The notes beneath the pieces are model-generated. The model saw only the letters and a program-made list of their open reading frames with translations, was not told where the DNA came from and did not search any database. Shown here piece after piece: positions 18,801-27,259 of a stretch of 64,000 bases of DNA. The position numbers and the translations under genes are program-made. The stretch covers positions 1,449,001-1,513,000 of the forward strand of contig CP036424.1 of NCBI GenBank assembly GCA_007745835.1, given 5' to 3'. Position 1 is the first letter of the stretch. The number at the start of each line of letters is the position of its first letter. Source of the stretch: Planctomycetes bacterium MalM25 (GTDB lineage Bacteria; Planctomycetota; Planctomycetia; Pirellulales; Lacipirellulaceae).

Positions 18801-19394
18801 ATCGCCGGCGAACTGAACGTGAAGACGGTCGAGTTCTCCGACACGCCGGAGAAGTACGTCGATCACGAGGTGCTGCCCAACTTCAAGCTGCTCGGCAAGA
18901 AGCTCGGCAAGCTGATGCCGAAGGTGAAGAAGGAACTGAACTCCGCCAGCGGCAGCGAGCTGCTCGCGAACCTCCGCGACAACGGCAAGATCGACCTGGA
19001 GATCGATGGCCAGGCCGTGCAGCTCTCTCCAGACGAAGTCGAGATCCGCATCACCGCGAAGGAGGGCTGGGCCGCCGCGAACGACCGGGGAGTGGTCGTC
19101 GTGCTCTCGACCGAGCTGACCGACGAGCTGATTCGCGAGGGCATCTCACGGGATCTTATCCGAATAATCCAAGACCGCCGTAAGGAGATCGGATGCGATT
19201 TCACGGATCGTGTACATCTACGTCTAGAGCCTGAATCAGAAGTTGTGGCTGCGGCATGGAATCAATACGGCGTTGACATTGCCGCTGAGACCCTAGGCCT
19301 GATGAACGATCCTGTTGTTCTGAACGAATCCGATTCAGTAGATATCAAGATCGCTGAATCTAATGCAAAGCTCTATATGCGGATCAAAGCCTAG
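15816..19394 (+). CDS. ileS: Isoleucine-tRNA ligase with in-frame repeat insertions
   Basis: IleRS charges tRNA-Ile. The 1192-residue enzyme is of the long bacterial/eukaryotic-like class, with a HIGH-type motif HPGHCLTR, an editing domain ([13 protein letters not shown]), the [11 protein letters not shown] block, KMSKSKRN and an anticodon-binding C-terminus. Two stretches are foreign to the family. About 35 residues at about 610-645 ([10 protein letters not shown]... PVPGEGD) are encoded by a paired-hairpin repeat, and about 10 at about 783-793 ([11 protein letters not shown]) contain a 24-nt repeat shared with the nhaC leader. Both keep the frame. The last 80 codons are markedly AT-richer than the rest. 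The start [17 protein letters not shown] is typical. Confidence 0.96.
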   Translation: MFSPVEGQVSFPKLEEETLRFWKEQGIYQRSLDQREGAEPFVFYEGPPTANGMPHPGHCLTRTIKDVFPRYKTMRGYRCERKAGWDTHGLPVEVEVCKELTKELGRSVHSKEDIESYGVEPFIQRCQASVWRYMQEWERLTERLGFWVNLDEAYVTYHQSYVESVWWSLKTLFDKGLLYQGHKIVWWWAQGGTALSAGEVGQGYRQVADPSVYVKFPLLDDGQVTKTSLLVWTTTPWTLPSNQFAAVHPEIEYATVDDPETGEALVFAKDLVETIGGKLKRELEIVSTCLGKELLGKRYLPPFESYYTLAEAQRRAALCEQAGETGPVPFALGGAQRGELKEGGEEYLAWRVVAADFVTTDSGSGVVHQAPAFGEVDYDVLVAERDRFAEGEGPTLINCVDSSGKFTDEAPEYVRGRWVKECDKEISRDLKERGLLYLQEQYLHDYPFCWRAEEDPLIQYPRESWFIKTTSFKEAMLQNNQAINWLPEHIKAGRMGKFLESNVDWALSRERYWGTPLPVWQCEQTGKQEAVGSYDALLAKPGAAGMDVWEKAKAANPELPDDLRVHKPYIDAITYDSPFADGARMTRVPEVIDCWYDSGAMPFAQWGYKGDSPPPQGEGQGGGEAGTRDAPSPNPSPVPGEGDLAARFASQFPADFISEALDQTRGWFYSQLAISTMLFGESNATPQELPHPFKNCIVLGLMLGEDGQKMSKSKRNYRDPAEIFDLYGADALRWYLLANQPPWSSIRYSEQSIKDSIPEFLLRLWNCYSFFVIYANIDGFDPKAESGGGKAEGQLGMTGSEFAAAESYRPVADRDELDRWVLSELHRTIATVTERMDAYDNFGAGQAIIAFVDGLSNWWVRRSRERFWAKDKRATDKLDAYWTLYECLVETSKLIAPFTPFLSETIWRNLAGVFGAESSGGGAPESVHLADYPVADASLTDQALSERMDQVRLIASLGLRARQEASLKVRQPLAKVEVILANNDHQAWLAEHADVIAGELNVKTVEFSDTPEKYVDHEVLPNFKLLGKKLGKLMPKVKKELNSASGSELLANLRDNGKIDLEIDGQAVQLSPDEVEIRITAKEGWAAANDRGVVVVLSTELTDELIREGISRDLIRIIQDRRKEIGCDFTDRVHLRLEPESEVVAAAWNQYGVDIAAETLGLMNDPVVLNESDSVDIKIAESNAKLYMRIKA
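17650..17743. repeat. Paired-hairpin interspersed repeat inserted in frame in ileS
   Basis: Two hairpins are arranged back to back. Arms 17651-17660/17662-17671 are 10 bp with a single-base centre, and arms 17717-17727/17731-17741 are 11 bp with a 3-nt loop. The layout matches copies at 54658-54747 and 55283-55429: hairpin, AGGG-rich link, spacer, CCCTCCCCTA-type link, hairpin. Here the element is translated as part of IleRS. Confidence 0.85.
18168..18191. repeat. 24-nt interspersed repeat inside ileS
   Basis: This sequence is identical over 24 bases to 13692-13715 at the nhaC 5' end. It is read in frame within a short Gly/Lys/Glu-rich stretch that interrupts IleRS just before [13 protein letters not shown]. 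Confidence 0.8.
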
Positions 19395-19441
19395 GGTGAT
19401 ACTCGACAGCATAGTGTTTCTTGCGTCAGCAACTTGATTTT

Positions 19442-19744
19442 ATGAGCAACTCGCTTCAACTACCGCCAGCAGCCGAACGCGACGAGAAATCAGTCGAGAT
19501 GCTTCGGGTTTGGATTGCCGAGCAAGGCTGCCATGCTGTGCTCAATATCGGTTTCTGGGAAGAGCGAGCCGATGAACGTGACGCGTGGGGCGTTATGCTG
19601 GCCGATGTTGTCCGTCACATAGCTGATGCACACCAAGAACGATACGGGCGCGAAGCCGGTGATACCATTCAACGCGTGAAGGATGCGATCAATCGCGAAC
19701 TTGTTGACCCGACTAGCGACGTTACTGGTACGTTTGCGGAATGA
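19442..19744 (+). CDS. DUF5076 domain-containing protein
   Basis: This 100-residue protein matches the DUF5076 pattern: PPAAERDEKSVEMLRVWIAEQG, LNIGFWEE, WGVMLADVVRHIADA and a C-terminal NRELVDPTSDVTG. Function unknown. The ATG at 19442 follows ileS by 47 bases, and the stop overlaps the purN start (ATGA at 19741-19744), implying translational coupling with purN. G+C of about 50% continues from the AT-richer 3' end of ileS, suggesting this patch arrived as one piece. Confidence 0.82.
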   Translation: MSNSLQLPPAAERDEKSVEMLRVWIAEQGCHAVLNIGFWEERADERDAWGVMLADVVRHIADAHQERYGREAGDTIQRVKDAINRELVDPTSDVTGTFAE

Positions 19745-20364
19745 AGATCGCGGTGCTCATCTCCGGCGGTGGCCGGACGCTGAAGAACCTGCTGGAGCTG
19801 ATCGAAGCGGATCAGTTGCCGGTCGAGGTTGCGCTGGTGATCTCCTCCAGCGCCAAGGCGGGCGGGCTGGCCCACGCCGAGGCGGCCGGCGTGCCCACTT
19901 CGGTCGTCAGTCAGAAGGACTACGCCACGCCCGAGCTGTTCGGCGCGGCCGTCTTCTCCCGCTGCCGCACGGCGGGAGTCGGGCTGGTCGTCATGGCGGG
20001 CTGGCTGAAGCTCACCCCCGTGCCGGACGACTACGCCGGCCGGGTGGTGAACATCCACCCCTCGCTCCTGCCCGCGTTCGGCGGCAAGGGGATGTACGGC
20101 GACCGGGTTCACGCGGCGGTGATCGAGCGCGGCTGCCGCGTGTCGGGCTGCACGGTCCACTATGTCGATAACCGCTACGACGAGGGCCCCATCATCTGGC
20201 AGACGCCCGTCCCCGTGTTCGACGACGACACCCCCCCCGTGCTTGCTGCCCGTGTCTTCGAGGCCGAGAAGGAGGCCTACCCGCATGTGCTGCGGCTGCT
20301 CGCTACGGGGCGGCTTGAGTTGAGCGAGGGACGCGTGAAGAGCCTGAAGAAGCAGCCGACCTAA
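19741..20364 (+). CDS. purN: Phosphoribosylglycinamide formyltransferase PurN
   Basis: PurN formylates glycinamide ribonucleotide using 10-formyl-tetrahydrofolate, the third step of purine synthesis. The 207 residues include the N-terminal AVLISGGGRTLKNLLEL phosphate-binding loop, the catalytic VVNIHPSLLPAFGGKGMYG with Asn and His, and VSGCTVHYVDNRYDEGPII with the catalytic Asp. The start overlaps the DUF5076 stop by 4 bases. The stop overlaps the end of the convergent kinase gene by 4 bases. Confidence 0.95.
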   Translation: MKIAVLISGGGRTLKNLLELIEADQLPVEVALVISSSAKAGGLAHAEAAGVPTSVVSQKDYATPELFGAAVFSRCRTAGVGLVVMAGWLKLTPVPDDYAGRVVNIHPSLLPAFGGKGMYGDRVHAAVIERGCRVSGCTVHYVDNRYDEGPIIWQTPVPVFDDDTPPVLAARVFEAEKEAYPHVLRLLATGRLELSEGRVKSLKKQPT

Positions 20365-22532
20365 GGGTCGAGCAGCACGGTCGCGTCGTGCTCTTGCGAG
20401 GTGGTGCTCGTCCCGATGCTCGGCTTAGCGCCCCGTTCGTGGGAGTTCCACCAGTTATCGGCCTTGTCGGCGGTCCACTCGGGCGCCGCTTCGCACGCCC
20501 TTAGGCGGTTGGCCAACTCGCGGGCTGTTTGGGGACGCCTTGATCGTGACTTCTCGAGACAGGCCAGGATGACATTCTCGAGGTCCTCGGGTACGGACTT
20601 CCCGAGGCGTTGGCTCGGAGTCGTCGGCTCCTGTGAGGTGTGCATCTCGCAGAGTTCGACAAGCCTATCCGCCTCGAAGACGGGCCGTCCGGTCAACAAG
20701 TAGTAGCCGACCGCTCCGACCGCGTAGAGGTCGCTGCAGGCATCGACCGAACCGGGGAGCGTGATCGCCTCGGGCGACATGTAGAGTGGCGTGCCCGCCA
20801 TCGTTTCGTCTTGCGCCTCCTCGCGGGCCTTCACGAGCCCGAAGTCGAGCACCTTGACGACATCGCCCTCGCCGCCGCGGCGGTTGATCATCAGGTTGGC
20901 CGGCTTGATGTCGCGGTGCACCAGGCCCGAACTGTGCGCTTCGTACAGCGATCCACAGACCTGCTTGAGGATATAGATCACGCGTCCGGGCGGCTGGGGT
21001 CCGTAGGTGTTCACGAGCGCTTGCAGGTCGACGCCGTCGAGGAACTCCATCGCGTAGTAGAAAACGCCCTCGGGCGTATGCCCGTAGTCGTAGATGGCAA
21101 TCGTGTTCGGGTGGTTTAAGTTACTGGTGACTTGCACCTCGCGTTCGAAGCGTTTGACCGATTCCTCTGAGACCTTATCGGCGTTGAGCAGCTTCACAGC
21201 GGTCGGGCGGCGGAGCATAGCGTGCCGGCCGCGGTAAACGACGCCCATCGCCCCCTCGCCGAGCTTCTCTTCGAGCTGGTACTGCCCGAGCTGCTTCGCC
21301 TCGATGGCGGCCTCGCGGGCCTGCCGTTGCAGGCGGGCCATCATGAGCGTGAACACGAAGATCGCCAGCGAGCAGATTCCCAGCAGGATCAGTAGCACCC
21401 AAAAGGTCCGCTTGAGGATCGTCAACGGGCGGAACGCCTCTTGGTAGTCGAGTTCGGTTGCAACGCCGAAGCCGTAGCCACCGAGCCAAGTCCACGCGCC
21501 CACGACGGGCACGCCGCGGTAGTCGCGATAGCCCGTCACATCGACACCCGGCTCGCCGTCGACAGCGTTAGCAACCATGCGAGTCGGTGGGAGTTGGCTG
21601 CGTAGCTTGTCGGGGCGGAAACCCTTCGTGATGTCGCCTCCGGGATCGCGCACGAGCAGGTGAAGGATCGACGAGGTCTCCTCTTGCAGGAGGCCTTCGA
21701 TCTTCAGCTCCTCATCGAATCGGCTGTTGGAGAGCATCAGGCCGTTTGCGTCGAACGCATAGGTCTCTCCCGATTGGTCCAGCTGACCGAGCTGTAGGAT
21801 GCGGGTGAATTCGGCCTCTGGTCGGATTTTGAATCCGATCGCGGCGATCACTTGCAGCTGGGTGTCGAGCACCGGCGCGAGGACGAACATGGTCGGCGCC
21901 CCGGATGCCTGCAAACGGCCTTCGGCGTCGATCTGGGTCAGCAGGCTCTTGAAAGGACGCGACACGCTCGCCTTTCCCGCGAAGACACGCTCGTTCAAGT
22001 CGTTCAACCCGGGCGGCGTGGCTAGGCCGATCGCCGAGGCGCGGCTCGACGCAATCACACGCTGACGATTGAGCACCACGAAATGCTCATAGTCATACGA
22101 GTTCATCTCCGGCTTGAGCAGCCGATGGAGTTGGGTCGTCGCCTCCTCGGTCGTGAGCGGTTCCTCATCGCTTGCCGCTCCCTCAACCAAAGCCATAACA
22201 AGCCGGCGCACCTCGTTCTCGCCGGCCATGCTCTTGGCGTTGTCCTCCTGAGCGTCGAGCCAGTTCTCGAGCATGGCGACCTCGATCTTGAGAACGGTCT
22301 GCAACTCGCTTTCGAGGCTTTCCTTCATCGTCGCCTCGATGGCGCCGTTCACGAGCCACCCGATGATCGCCAAGACGACCACCGCAATGATCGGCCAAGC
22401 CCAGAGCTGGTTCGTCAGAAACCGCCGTGTCTTGGAGACCGTGCCGGCCAGCGAACGCGAAGCCCAGGTCATGTGAGCCGCCGGCGCGGAATTGGTGCTC
22501 TTTTCGGCTCGGAAAGCGGGGCGTGCGGCCAT
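20361..22532 (-). CDS. Membrane Ser/Thr protein kinase with extracytoplasmic sensor domain
   Basis: The 723-residue Hanks-type kinase has a periplasmic Cache-like sensor at its N-terminal side. Membrane helices lie at about 44-65 and 378-402, with some 310 residues between them outside the cytoplasm. The kinase domain (about 413-680) shows the Gly loop LGEGAMGVVYRG, Lys in AVKLL, HRDIKPANLM, DFG and the APE-equivalent SPEA. The ligand is unknown. The ATG at 22532 is preferred; an upstream ATG at 22589 would add 19 residues and neither has a clear ribosome site. It ends 4 bases inside the convergent purN. Confidence 0.9.
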   Translation of the reverse strand: MAARPAFRAEKSTNSAPAAHMTWASRSLAGTVSKTRRFLTNQLWAWPIIAVVVLAIIGWLVNGAIEATMKESLESELQTVLKIEVAMLENWLDAQEDNAKSMAGENEVRRLVMALVEGAASDEEPLTTEEATTQLHRLLKPEMNSYDYEHFVVLNRQRVIASSRASAIGLATPPGLNDLNERVFAGKASVSRPFKSLLTQIDAEGRLQASGAPTMFVLAPVLDTQLQVIAAIGFKIRPEAEFTRILQLGQLDQSGETYAFDANGLMLSNSRFDEELKIEGLLQEETSSILHLLVRDPGGDITKGFRPDKLRSQLPPTRMVANAVDGEPGVDVTGYRDYRGVPVVGAWTWLGGYGFGVATELDYQEAFRPLTILKRTFWVLLILLGICSLAIFVFTLMMARLQRQAREAAIEAKQLGQYQLEEKLGEGAMGVVYRGRHAMLRRPTAVKLLNADKVSEESVKRFEREVQVTSNLNHPNTIAIYDYGHTPEGVFYYAMEFLDGVDLQALVNTYGPQPPGRVIYILKQVCGSLYEAHSSGLVHRDIKPANLMINRRGGEGDVVKVLDFGLVKAREEAQDETMAGTPLYMSPEAITLPGSVDACSDLYAVGAVGYYLLTGRPVFEADRLVELCEMHTSQEPTTPSQRLGKSVPEDLENVILACLEKSRSRRPQTARELANRLRACEAAPEWTADKADNWWNSHERGAKPSIGTSTTSQEHDATVLLDP

Positions 22533-22654
22533 CGGGAGTCGATCATCTGGCAAGGGGTGGGAGGAGCCTCCACTATAATTGCCCGGCATCGTGACGTCGC
22601 GCGCTATGGAACCGTAAAACGAGGCTCGGTCCCCGCCTAGGACGCGGAGGTCTC

Positions 22655-23119
22655 TTACTTCAGCCGCTTACGCATCAGGAAGTTGCGGAACGTCAGGCCG
22701 CCGTCCTCGACCTCCTGCTGCTTCTCGACGTGGAAGCCGTGCGCCTCGTAGAACGGACGCGCGGTGAGGCTCACGTGCGAGTGCATCTGGTCGAGCCCGA
22801 GCCGGTCCGCCTCGGCGTGGATTGCCTGCATCAGGCGCGTGCCGACGCCGCGGCGTTGCCACGCGTGGTGGACGAAGAAGTGATCGATGAGGCCGGTCGC
22901 TTGCACGTCGGTATAGCCGACGATCACACCCTCCTCGACGCACACCAGTGGGTCGATCCCCTCCATGCGTTGGCGCCACTTCTCGGGATCGACGGTGTCG
23001 GGCGCCCAGACCCGGACCTGCTCCTCGGTGTAGTCCCGCGTGTTCACGTTGCGGATTGTGTTGTGGAACAGGAGCCACAGCTCGGGCGCTTCCTCGGGCC
23101 GATAGCGTCGGACGTGCAT
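22655..23119 (-). CDS. GNAT family N-acetyltransferase
   Basis: This 154-residue GCN5-related acyltransferase shows the acetyl-CoA-binding motif QRRGVGTRLMQAIH at about residues 88-101 and the C-terminal ARPFYEAHGFHVEK. It resembles the putative acetyltransferases that open with MHVRRYRPEEAPELWLLFHNTI. The substrate is unknown. It is the last gene of a three-gene leftward operon, 8 bases after rluD. Confidence 0.9.
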   Translation of the reverse strand: MHVRRYRPEEAPELWLLFHNTIRNVNTRDYTEEQVRVWAPDTVDPEKWRQRMEGIDPLVCVEEGVIVGYTDVQATGLIDHFFVHHAWQRRGVGTRLMQAIHAEADRLGLDQMHSHVSLTARPFYEAHGFHVEKQQEVEDGGLTFRNFLMRKRLK

Positions 23120-23127
23120 GGCGGGAC

Positions 23128-24114
23128 TCAGCTGGACTCACGCCTCATGAACTCCAGGACGCGTTGGATGTCTTCGGGAAGCGGCGCCTCAAGGGTGAGC
23201 CGGTCGCCGGTGGTCGGGTGATTGATCCGCAGCCGGCGGGCGTGGAGGGCGTGGCGGGCGAGCAGGGGCTCTTCGCCCGGCTTCGCGACGCCGCCCGCCA
23301 GCTCGCTGGCGGTGATCTGACTGCGGCCGCCGTACTGCTTGTCGCACAGCACGGGGTTGCCGCGGTGGGCCAGGTGGACGCGGATCTGGTGCGTACGGCC
23401 CGTCTTCGGCGTGAGGCGGAGCAACGAGCACCGTTTCATTCTCTCGACGACCTCGAACGTGGTCACGGCGCTGCGGGCGTCGGGCAGGTCGCGGCGGATC
23501 GCCATCTTCTCGCGGAGGTGCGGGTGCGGCCCGATCGGCTCGTCGATGACGTCGCCGTCACGGTCGGGCTCGCCCAGCACGATCGCCGCGTATTCTTTCT
23601 CGGTCGAGCGGTCGGCGAACTGCGCGGCGAGGCGCTCGTGCGCCTGGTCGTGCTTCGCGACAACGATCACGCCGGTCGTGTCCCGGTCGAGGCGGTGGAC
23701 AATCCCGGGGCGGGTTGGCCCGCCGGTCGAGCTGAGGGCGTCGCCGAAGTGGTGGGCGAGGCCCGCGGCGAGCGTGCCGGACCAGTTCCCCTTGGCGGGG
23801 TGGACGACCATGCCGGCCGGCTTGTTGACGGCGACCAAGTCGTCGTCCTCGTAGATCAGGTCGAGATCGATCGCCTCGGGTTCGGGCCCCTCGGCGGGGC
23901 GCTCGAGCTCCTCGACACGGACGCGCTCGCCCGGCTCGAGCCGGTGCGACGGCTTCCGGCGCTCGCCATCGACAGTGACCCGCCCGGCGTCGATCGCCTT
24001 CTTCAGCAGCGAGCGGCTGAAGCCGGTCAGCCGCTCCGCCAACAGGGCGTCGAGCCGTCGGGAGGCTTCTTCCTCGCCGACGATAAACTCCAGCGGGAGG
24101 GGCTCGTCGCTCAC
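23128..24114 (-). CDS. rluD: RluA-family pseudouridine synthase (RluD-like)
   Basis: This enzyme isomerises specific uridines in 23S rRNA (RluD acts in helix 69). The 328 residues comprise an S4 RNA-binding domain (about 10-75, RLDALLAERLTGFSRSLLKKAI) and a catalytic domain with HRLDRDTTGVIVVAK near 135-150, where the Asp is the nucleophile, plus LTPKTGRTHQIRVHLAHRG. The GTG start at 24114 overlaps the stop of the upstream TPR gene by 4 bases, so the two are translationally coupled. RluC-type specificity cannot be excluded. Confidence 0.9.
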   Translation of the reverse strand: MSDEPLPLEFIVGEEEASRRLDALLAERLTGFSRSLLKKAIDAGRVTVDGERRKPSHRLEPGERVRVEELERPAEGPEPEAIDLDLIYEDDDLVAVNKPAGMVVHPAKGNWSGTLAAGLAHHFGDALSSTGGPTRPGIVHRLDRDTTGVIVVAKHDQAHERLAAQFADRSTEKEYAAIVLGEPDRDGDVIDEPIGPHPHLREKMAIRRDLPDARSAVTTFEVVERMKRCSLLRLTPKTGRTHQIRVHLAHRGNPVLCDKQYGGRSQITASELAGGVAKPGEEPLLARHALHARRLRINHPTTGDRLTLEAPLPEDIQRVLEFMRRESS

Positions 24115-24893
24115 TCTTCGACGGCCGCTTCTTCTTCGGCCTCTTCGGCGACCTCAGCCTCTTCGGCTTCGACCTCCTGCTGGGCCGTGTCGAGCAGGTC
24201 CTGCAACTCGGCGTCCGAGTCCTCGGGGACGTCGATGTCGTCGGGCTTCAGCTCATCGGAACCGAGCAGCGAGTCGATTGCCGACGTGGCGCTGGCGGTC
24301 TTCGTGGCGGTGATCCACGCGTACGAATCGGCGACCTTCGGCGAGGCGATCTCTTCGGCCCGCGCCTGGGCGACCTCCTCGAAGGCGCCGGTCACGCGGC
24401 CGTATTGCTTGATCGCTTCCTCGAGCTTGCCCTGCATCTCGTAGGCGCGGGCGAGTTGGAAGTTGGCTCGGGCGGCGACGTCCCGGTCCTTGGCGGCCAC
24501 CAGCTTCTGATACGCCTCGACGGCTTCGTCCAGATTGGTGTCGGCCGTTTCGCGGTTGCGGAAGTAGTCGGTCGATGCCTGGAAGAGCTTGCCGTCGGCC
24601 CAAGTGACCTCGGACCACTCGGCGACCGGCGTGCCGGGGTTCGCCTCGGCGGCGCCCTTCAGCATGTTCAGGTCGGGCGTCAGCTTCTCGATGGCGTTCG
24701 AGAATTGCCGCCAGCGGCCCGCCTCGGCCTGGGCGGTGGAAGCCTTCCAGCCGGTGAGCACCGCGAGGGCCGCAATCACCGCCACGACCCCGACGCCGAC
24801 GGCCGGCAGGTGCGGCTTGATCTGCTCGATCTTGTCCTCCAGCCACTTGGCCAGGTCGTTCTCTTCCAGTTCGTGGCGATGCTCGGAATCCAT
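24111..24893 (-). CDS. Membrane-anchored tetratricopeptide-repeat protein
   Basis: This 260-residue protein resembles the YfgM/tol-pal-associated type. It has a short cytoplasmic N-terminus, one membrane helix at about 31-50 (AVGVGVVAVIAALAVLTGW), then TPR-like helices (about 60-190, including AVEAYQKLVAAKDRDVAARANFQLARAYEMQGK, here abbreviated) and a very acidic tail. It probably acts in envelope protein assembly or stress, by analogy. It is the first gene of the operon with rluD and a GNAT gene, and is divergent from the helicase gene. Confidence 0.78.
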   Translation of the reverse strand: MDSEHRHELEENDLAKWLEDKIEQIKPHLPAVGVGVVAVIAALAVLTGWKASTAQAEAGRWRQFSNAIEKLTPDLNMLKGAAEANPGTPVAEWSEVTWADGKLFQASTDYFRNRETADTNLDEAVEAYQKLVAAKDRDVAARANFQLARAYEMQGKLEEAIKQYGRVTGAFEEVAQARAEEIASPKVADSYAWITATKTASATSAIDSLLGSDELKPDDIDVPEDSDAELQDLLDTAQQEVEAEEAEVAEEAEEEAAVEE

Positions 24894-24977
24894 GGCGTCG
24901 TCTGCCTAGCGAAGTGCCTGGCGGAGGGGGGAGGGCTGGGGCGGTCGTGGAAAACCGATATGGTAGGCGGGATTCCA

Positions 24978-25093
24978 CGAATGCGGAATGGGGAATGAGG
25001 AATGCGGAATCGGGCATTTCTTGGCCCAGCTTCCGCATGCCAGGGGGACGATCGACCCGATCTTTCCCATTCCCCATTCCCCGTTCCCCATTC
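24978..25093. repeat. Imperfect 30-bp inverted repeat upstream of the helicase gene
   Basis: The left arm (24978-25007) and right arm (about 25064-25093) are built from reiterated GGAATG/CATTCC words and pair over about 30 bp with four mismatches, around a 56-base spacer. The right arm ends exactly at the GTG start of the helicase. A related fragment lies at 9-40 near the window start. Confidence 0.75.
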
Positions 25094-27187
25094 GTGCCCG
25101 GTCTCAACCCCGCCCAACAGGATGCCGTCAGGACCCTCCGTGGGCCGCTGCTCGTGCTTGCCGGCGCCGGCACGGGGAAGACGCGGGTCGTGACCTTCCG
25201 CATCGCCGAGCTGATCCGCAGCGGCGTGCCGGCCGACCGCATCCTGGCGGTCACGTTCACCCGCAAGGCGGCCGGCGAGATGCAAGAGCGGGCCAGCGAG
25301 CTGCTCAGCAAAGGCCGCAAACGCCGCCCGAAGGACGCCCCAAGGCCCGAGATCAGCACCTTCCACTCGCTCTGCGTTCGGGTGCTCAGGCGGCACGCCC
25401 CGCGGCTCGGCTACCCGGCCGGTTTCACCATCGCCGACCGGGGCGATCAGGAGTCGCAGGCCCGCGGCGCGCTCCGCGAGATCAAGGCGCCCACCGACAC
25501 GCTCAAGCCGGCCGACCTGCTCGGCCACATCAGCCGCTGGAAGATGAACGGCGTCCTGCCCGACGGCGCCGCGAGCCTCGCCGAGAGCGACCGCGAGCAT
25601 CTGGCCGCCGTCGCCTACCGCCGGTACCAGAACAACCTGAAGAAGTCGGCCGTCGTCGATTTCGACGACCTGCTGCTGCTGACCGAGCAGCTCTTCACCA
25701 AGCACCCCGAGGTCCGTCGCGACGAGGCGGGCCGTTTCGATCACGTGCTGATCGACGAGTACCAGGACACGAACCACAGCCAGTACGAGATCGTCCGCGG
25801 CCTGGCGATGGGGCACCGCAACCTGTGCGTCGTGGGCGACGACGACCAGTCGATCTACGCCTGGCGGGGCGCCGAGGTGGCGCACATCCTCTCGTTCAAA
25901 CGGGACTGGCCCGACGCGAAGGTCGTGCGCCTGGAAGAGAACTACCGCAGCCAGAAGCCGATCATCCAGTACGCGAACACGCTGATCGCGTTCAACAGCG
26001 TGCGGCACGAGAAGCGCCTGATCGCGCAGCGGCCCGTCGAGGGGCAGGGGGGCGATCGGCCCCGCATCCTGCAGTACAAGGACGAAGTCGATGAGGCCAA
26101 GAAGGTTGTCGCCGACCTCAAGTCGCAACTCTTGAAGGGGGGCTGGCGTTTATCGGGCGAGGACCGCGAGAAGTGGCTCCGCGCGGGCGGGCGGCCGCTG
26201 CGCGCCTCCGATTGCGCGATCCTCTTCCGCACGAACGAGCAGCCCCGCGCGTTCGAGATGGAGCTCCGCGCCGCCCAGATCCCTTACGTGCTGATCGGTG
26301 GCATGAGCTTCTACGACCGCCGCGAGGTGCGCGACGTCCTCTCCTACCTGAAGCTCGTGGTGAATCCGGACGACGAACCGGCCCTCCTGCGGATTTTCAA
26401 CACACCGCCCCGCGGCCTAGGCGATGCGGCGCGCAAGGCGCTCATGGAGCGTGCTGTCGATAAGGGCGTGCCCCTCTGGCGGCTGATCGACGACCCGGCC
26501 AACTGGCCCGGTCTCAGCGAACCGGCCCGCCGTGGGCTGACCGACCTGCGCGACATGGTCAAGCAGTGGCGTGCGGCCGTCGGCCTCGAACCGCTGACCG
26601 ACACGATCCAACGCGTGCTCGACGAGAGCGGCTACCTGAGCGACCTAACGCGGCTCTACCCCAACCCCGAGGAGCGCGAGGCCCGCCACGCCGCCGTGGG
26701 CGAGCTGGTTAGCGCCGCGGACGCGTACGCCTCGCGCACCGGCAAGCCGACGCTTCAACGGTTCCTCGACGACATCGCGACCGGCGACCGCAACGACAGC
26801 GACAAGGAGAAGCAGCTCGACCAGGACGCGGTCGCCCTCATGACACTGCACGCCGCCAAGGGCCTCGAGTTCCCGCACGTCTACCTGGTCGGCATGGAGG
26901 AGACCTTCCTCCCCCACCGCCGCAGCATCGACGACGGCGAGAACGCCATCGCCGAGGAACGCCGCCTGGCTTACGTCGGCGTCACGCGGGCGCGCGACCG
27001 CCTGACGATGTCCCTCGCACTGACCCGTCGTAAATGGGGCAAGGCCCGCGACACGCTGCCGAGCCGCTTCCTCTACGAGATGACCGGCCAGGCGGACAAC
27101 CCGCGCTACCTCGAAGCGAAGACGGGCCGCAAGCACGCGCCACGCAGCAAGGGGCGGCCCAAGCGGGGCCGAGGCGCTAAGCGCTGA
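25094..27187 (+). CDS. pcrA: UvrD/PcrA-type 3'-5' DNA helicase
   Basis: This superfamily 1A helicase acts in repair and plasmid or replication processing. The 697 residues include motif Q/Ia NPAQQDAV, Walker A AGAGTGKT at about 22-29, DEAD-like IDEYQDTNHSQ near 218, GDDDQSIYAWRGA, VRLEENYRS, LMTLHAAKGLEFPHVYLVG and RRLAYVGVTRARD. A basic tail ends it. I chose the GTG at 25094 because family N-termini begin a few residues before LNPAQQ. Longer frames (ATG 25037, GTG 24914) only add residues encoded by the interspersed repeat. No ribosome site is visible. Confidence 0.93.
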   Translation: MPGLNPAQQDAVRTLRGPLLVLAGAGTGKTRVVTFRIAELIRSGVPADRILAVTFTRKAAGEMQERASELLSKGRKRRPKDAPRPEISTFHSLCVRVLRRHAPRLGYPAGFTIADRGDQESQARGALREIKAPTDTLKPADLLGHISRWKMNGVLPDGAASLAESDREHLAAVAYRRYQNNLKKSAVVDFDDLLLLTEQLFTKHPEVRRDEAGRFDHVLIDEYQDTNHSQYEIVRGLAMGHRNLCVVGDDDQSIYAWRGAEVAHILSFKRDWPDAKVVRLEENYRSQKPIIQYANTLIAFNSVRHEKRLIAQRPVEGQGGDRPRILQYKDEVDEAKKVVADLKSQLLKGGWRLSGEDREKWLRAGGRPLRASDCAILFRTNEQPRAFEMELRAAQIPYVLIGGMSFYDRREVRDVLSYLKLVVNPDDEPALLRIFNTPPRGLGDAARKALMERAVDKGVPLWRLIDDPANWPGLSEPARRGLTDLRDMVKQWRAAVGLEPLTDTIQRVLDESGYLSDLTRLYPNPEEREARHAAVGELVSAADAYASRTGKPTLQRFLDDIATGDRNDSDKEKQLDQDAVALMTLHAAKGLEFPHVYLVGMEETFLPHRRSIDDGENAIAEERRLAYVGVTRARDRLTMSLALTRRKWGKARDTLPSRFLYEMTGQADNPRYLEAKTGRKHAPRSKGRPKRGRGAKR

Positions 27188-27202
27188 GTAGGACCGGCGC
27201 AT

Positions 27203-27230
27203 AAAAAACCCCGGGCCAAGTGACCCGGGG
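27203..27230 (-). terminator. Intrinsic terminator for the DUF1571 gene
   Basis: On the minus strand a 7-bp GC stem (27224-27230 with 27209-27215) and 8-nt loop is followed by six T. It lies 30 bases after the DUF1571 stop, between convergent genes, and would end leftward transcription. Confidence 0.8.
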
Positions 27231-27259
27231 CGGCGTGGGGTCGGTTGTCCGCGCGGGCC

